A model generated the notes under the pieces. That model had not been told where the DNA came from and did not search any database. It was given only the letters and a program-made list of their open reading frames with translations. Below, in pieces: positions 24,745 to 26,252 of a stretch of 26,252 nucleotides of DNA (within the stretch, counting starts at the first letter, position 1; each line of letters begins with the position of its first letter). Source of the DNA: a virus. The stretch lies in the IMG/VR virus record IMGVR_UViG_3300024261_000140, positions 1 to 26,252 of that record; one strand, written 5' to 3'. The position numbers and the translations under genes are program-made.

Positions 24745-24752
24745 TATTTATA
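24745..24752 (-). promoter_or_regulatory. T4 late promoter, exact TATAAATA, minus strand
   Basis: Read on the minus strand the sequence is TATAAATAGTCTTATG: an exact T4 late element ending 5 nt before the ATG of the minus-strand gene. It lies back to back with the plus-strand ACTAAATA at 24755-24762, two bases apart. Confidence 0.78.
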
Positions 24753-24754
24753 CA

Positions 24755-24762
24755 ACTAAATA
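24755..24762 (+). promoter_or_regulatory. T4-late-type promoter octamer before gp15 (ACTAAATA)
   Basis: ACTAAATA is identical to the octamer before gp25. It lies 24 nt before the gp15 ATG, so a start a few bases downstream would give a leader of roughly 15-20 nt that includes the GGAG site. It serves gp15 and probably gp16. Confidence 0.62.
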
Positions 24763-24778
24763 ATATTACAATCTTTAT

Positions 24779-24782
24779 GGAG
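24779..24782 (+). promoter_or_regulatory. Shine-Dalgarno (GGAG) for gp15
   Basis: GGAG lies 4 nt before the ATG at 24787, inside the short leader predicted from the ACTAAATA element. It contrasts with the opposing gene, which has no such site. Confidence 0.7.
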
Positions 24783-24786
24783 TGTT

Positions 24787-25722
24787 ATGTTAGGTCAAAC
24801 TTTTTATCATCAAACAATAAGAAAATATGTTGCGTTGTTTGGAACATTATTTAATGATATTAATATAGAAAAAAAGGACTCGGGGGGTAATGTTTTATCT
24901 CGTCAAAAAGTACCGATATCCTATGGACCAAAACAAAAATTTCTTACAAGAATAAATCAAGATGCTTCGCTAGACAGACAAGTTGCTATTCAACTTCCTA
25001 GAATAGGATTTGAAATGACTGGTATAGCTTATGATCCTATTAGAAAATTAAATACAATAGGTACATTAACTCATAAAGATTCGATTAATGGTGAAAGAAA
25101 CATTAAAAAAATGTTCAATCCTTCGCCATACATTTTTGATTTTTCTTTATATGCGTTTGTAGAAAATGCTGAAGACGGTACTCAAATATTAGAACAAATT
25201 CTTCCCTTTTTTACTCCAGAATTCAATGTAAGCGTAAATATTTTAACCGATATGGGAATCAAGTTAGATATTCCAATTGTTCTTCAAAGTGCAACAAGTG
25301 AGGATTCTTATGAAGGAGAATTTTCTGCCAGAAGAACACTTGTTTGGACAATAAATTTCATGTTAAAGGGTTTCATATATCCTGATATTAAATCCGGACA
25401 ATCAATTATTAAATCAGTGGAAATTGCATTTAAAGAAACTGTTCCCGAGACGCCTTCAACTGGAGTATTTGAAAGATTGTCTTTAGAATCTAGTACAAAT
25501 TTTTCAGAAGATTATTTTCAACTAGAAACGGGAGATCATCTTATAACCGAAGCAAGTGAAACTGAATTGGGCCTTGGTAATATAATCAGTAAAATTACAG
25601 TTGTTCCTGAAGGAGGAGCGAATACATATATTACTCCGGGAGATGATTTTGATGCAAATACTACAATAACTTTTTACAATCCACCAGTTGATTACGATCC
25701 TGCAACAGGTGTTTATGGATAA
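24787..25722 (+). CDS. 15: Tail terminator / sheath stabiliser gp15
   Basis: A 311-residue protein (T4 gp15 is 272). The first two thirds follow T4 gp15 closely: 'FYHQTIRKYVALFGTLFNDI' (6-25), 'VPISYGPKQKFLTRI' (42-56), 'QLPRIGFEM' (69-77), 'FNPSPYIFDFSLYAF' (110-124), 'QILEQILPFFTPEFNVSV' (133-150) and 'RRTLVWTINFMLKGFIYPD' (182-200). gp15 forms a hexameric ring that caps the finished tail and binds the neck. The C-terminus differs: residues about 231-257 are a 'LxLESS..FSEDYFQLETGD.LITEAS' stretch like the 'LLLE' repeats in gp7, and residues 258-311 end in a short beta segment with acidic and aromatic residues. GGAG lies 4 nt before the ATG. Confidence 0.93.
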   Translation: MLGQTFYHQTIRKYVALFGTLFNDINIEKKDSGGNVLSRQKVPISYGPKQKFLTRINQDASLDRQVAIQLPRIGFEMTGIAYDPIRKLNTIGTLTHKDSINGERNIKKMFNPSPYIFDFSLYAFVENAEDGTQILEQILPFFTPEFNVSVNILTDMGIKLDIPIVLQSATSEDSYEGEFSARRTLVWTINFMLKGFIYPDIKSGQSIIKSVEIAFKETVPETPSTGVFERLSLESSTNFSEDYFQLETGDHLITEASETELGLGNIISKITVVPEGGANTYITPGDDFDANTTITFYNPPVDYDPATGVYG

Positions 25723-25730
25723 AATAAATA
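25723..25730 (+). promoter_or_regulatory. Possible weak late promoter before gp16 (AATAAATA)
   Basis: AATAAATA occupies the 11-nt gap between gp15 and gp16 and ends 3 nt before the gp16 ATG. It matches 7 of 8 bases of TATAAATA, but the region is A-rich and the spacing differs from the 5 nt seen elsewhere, so chance is a real alternative. Confidence 0.35.
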
Positions 25731-25733
25731 ACA

Positions 25734-26135
25734 ATGAAAAATTTTGAAGATAAATTAGATGAATTGTTAAAAATTCCGCCTGGTTCTATTATTAAGCCCC
25801 CAATTGAAAGAAAATTGGTTGATTCAAACGCAAATGATTTGAATACTGATTATAAATATGCTCGTGAAAACATATACAATATTATTGAAAGGGGCCAAGA
25901 GGCCATTGAAGATTTATTGCAAGATGCACGAGATAGCGGTAATGCTAGAATGTTCGAAGTTGTTGGTCAATTGATTAAAACTGTAGGCGAACAAAACCAA
26001 AATTTAGTAAATGTACATAAACAAGTAAAAGACATTACAAAAGAAGTCAATGTGGCACCTAATAAAGTAACAAATGCATTATTTATTGGTAGTACTGCAG
26101 AACTTCAAAAAATGTTAAATAATAAGGAAAAATGA
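25734..26135 (+). CDS. 16: Terminase small subunit gp16
   Basis: A 133-residue, largely alpha-helical protein (T4 gp16 is 164). The central block 'DYKYARENIYNIIERGQEAI' and 'EDLLQDARDSGNARMFEVVG' (about 39-80) is typical of T4-like gp16, with a long helical hairpin that builds the ring and a variable charged C-terminus. gp16 recognises or regulates viral DNA ends and stimulates the gp17 packaging motor. No Shine-Dalgarno precedes the ATG; only A/T-rich AATAAATA is nearby. It follows gp15 by 11 nt and overlaps the next ORF by ATGA, so gp15, gp16 and the next gene probably form one unit. Confidence 0.9.
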   Translation: MKNFEDKLDELLKIPPGSIIKPPIERKLVDSNANDLNTDYKYARENIYNIIERGQEAIEDLLQDARDSGNARMFEVVGQLIKTVGEQNQNLVNVHKQVKDITKEVNVAPNKVTNALFIGSTAELQKMLNNKEK

Positions 26136-26252
26136 AAAAATTTAAACAATATTTAAAAGAAATAGAAGAAGTAGAAGTTGATGAAGATAATAAAGATGCA
26201 TTAAAAAAAGCATTAGCCTTACATAAGTTTAAACAAAAGGGTGGAAAAATAG
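26132..26252 (+). CDS. N-terminal fragment of an unidentified gene after gp16
   Basis: An ATG overlaps the gp16 stop (ATGA), with AAGGAAA 2-5 nt upstream. Forty codons are open to the right edge, reading MKKFKQYLKEIEEVEVDEDN and on into Lys-rich helix. T4 has gene 17 (large terminase) here, but the visible part is only a charged helix without a Walker motif, so it could be the start of gp17 or a small accessory ORF before it. Translational coupling to gp16 is likely. Confidence 0.6.
   Translation, partial: MKKFKQYLKEIEEVEVDEDNKDALKKALALHKFKQKGGKI

Noticed and set aside
25851-25858. TATAAATA inside gp16
   Set aside because: It encodes the Y-K-Y codons of a conserved gp16 block, and no gene starts within a useful distance; explained by coding.

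Overview
The window is a 26 kb piece of a strongly AT-rich, tightly packed genome of a T4-like tailed phage (contractile-tailed myovirus). Almost every base is coding, neighbouring genes abut or overlap by a few bases, and the gene order follows the T4 late structural block: gp25 - gp6 - gp7 - gp8 - (fibre/baseplate-periphery region) - gp13 - gp14 - gp15 - gp16. The low GC, the DUF4815-type giant protein in place of T4 gp9-gp12, and the many small beta-rich insertion modules look like marine T4-like phages (the pelagiphage/cyanophage type). No host marker, tRNA or auxiliary metabolic gene is present, so the host cannot be named from this window.

Layout. Positions 2-5301 hold a left-truncated structural protein, a 1310-residue protein of repeated SbsA-type (Big_5) Ig-like domains, and a 79-residue Gly/Thr-rich protein. 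Positions 5324-13718 encode the baseplate wedge: gp25, gp6, a much rearranged gp7 and an enlarged gp8. Positions 13722-22520 hold a 2287-residue DUF4815 protein, a 76-residue helical protein and a 573-residue fibre-like protein; these occupy the place of T4 genes 9-12 and wac. Positions 22528-24392 encode neck proteins gp13 and gp14. A lone minus-strand gene (24389-24739) for a small beta-sandwich protein follows. Positions 24787-26135 encode the tail terminator gp15 and the small terminase gp16, and an unidentified ORF runs off the right edge.

Regulation. T4-late-type octamers (TATAAATA and ACTAAATA) lie in the few intergenic gaps. Before gp25, gp8 and the minus-strand gene the octamer is exactly 5 nt from the ATG and there is no Shine-Dalgarno sequence, which predicts leaderless or nearly leaderless late mRNAs. 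Before gp15 a back-to-back second octamer is followed by a normal leader with GGAG.

How the genes work together: gp25/6/7/8 form the baseplate wedge, the giant and fibre-like proteins probably decorate the baseplate and bind the host, gp15 caps the tail, gp13/14 join it to the head, and gp16 starts DNA packaging. The main evolutionary oddity is that three kinds of short beta-rich modules recur across wedge, fibre and neck proteins, as insertions in otherwise conserved T4 folds. I see no defence system, CRISPR array, mobile element or non-structural novelty; the most interesting signals are the promoter geometry and the module spread.
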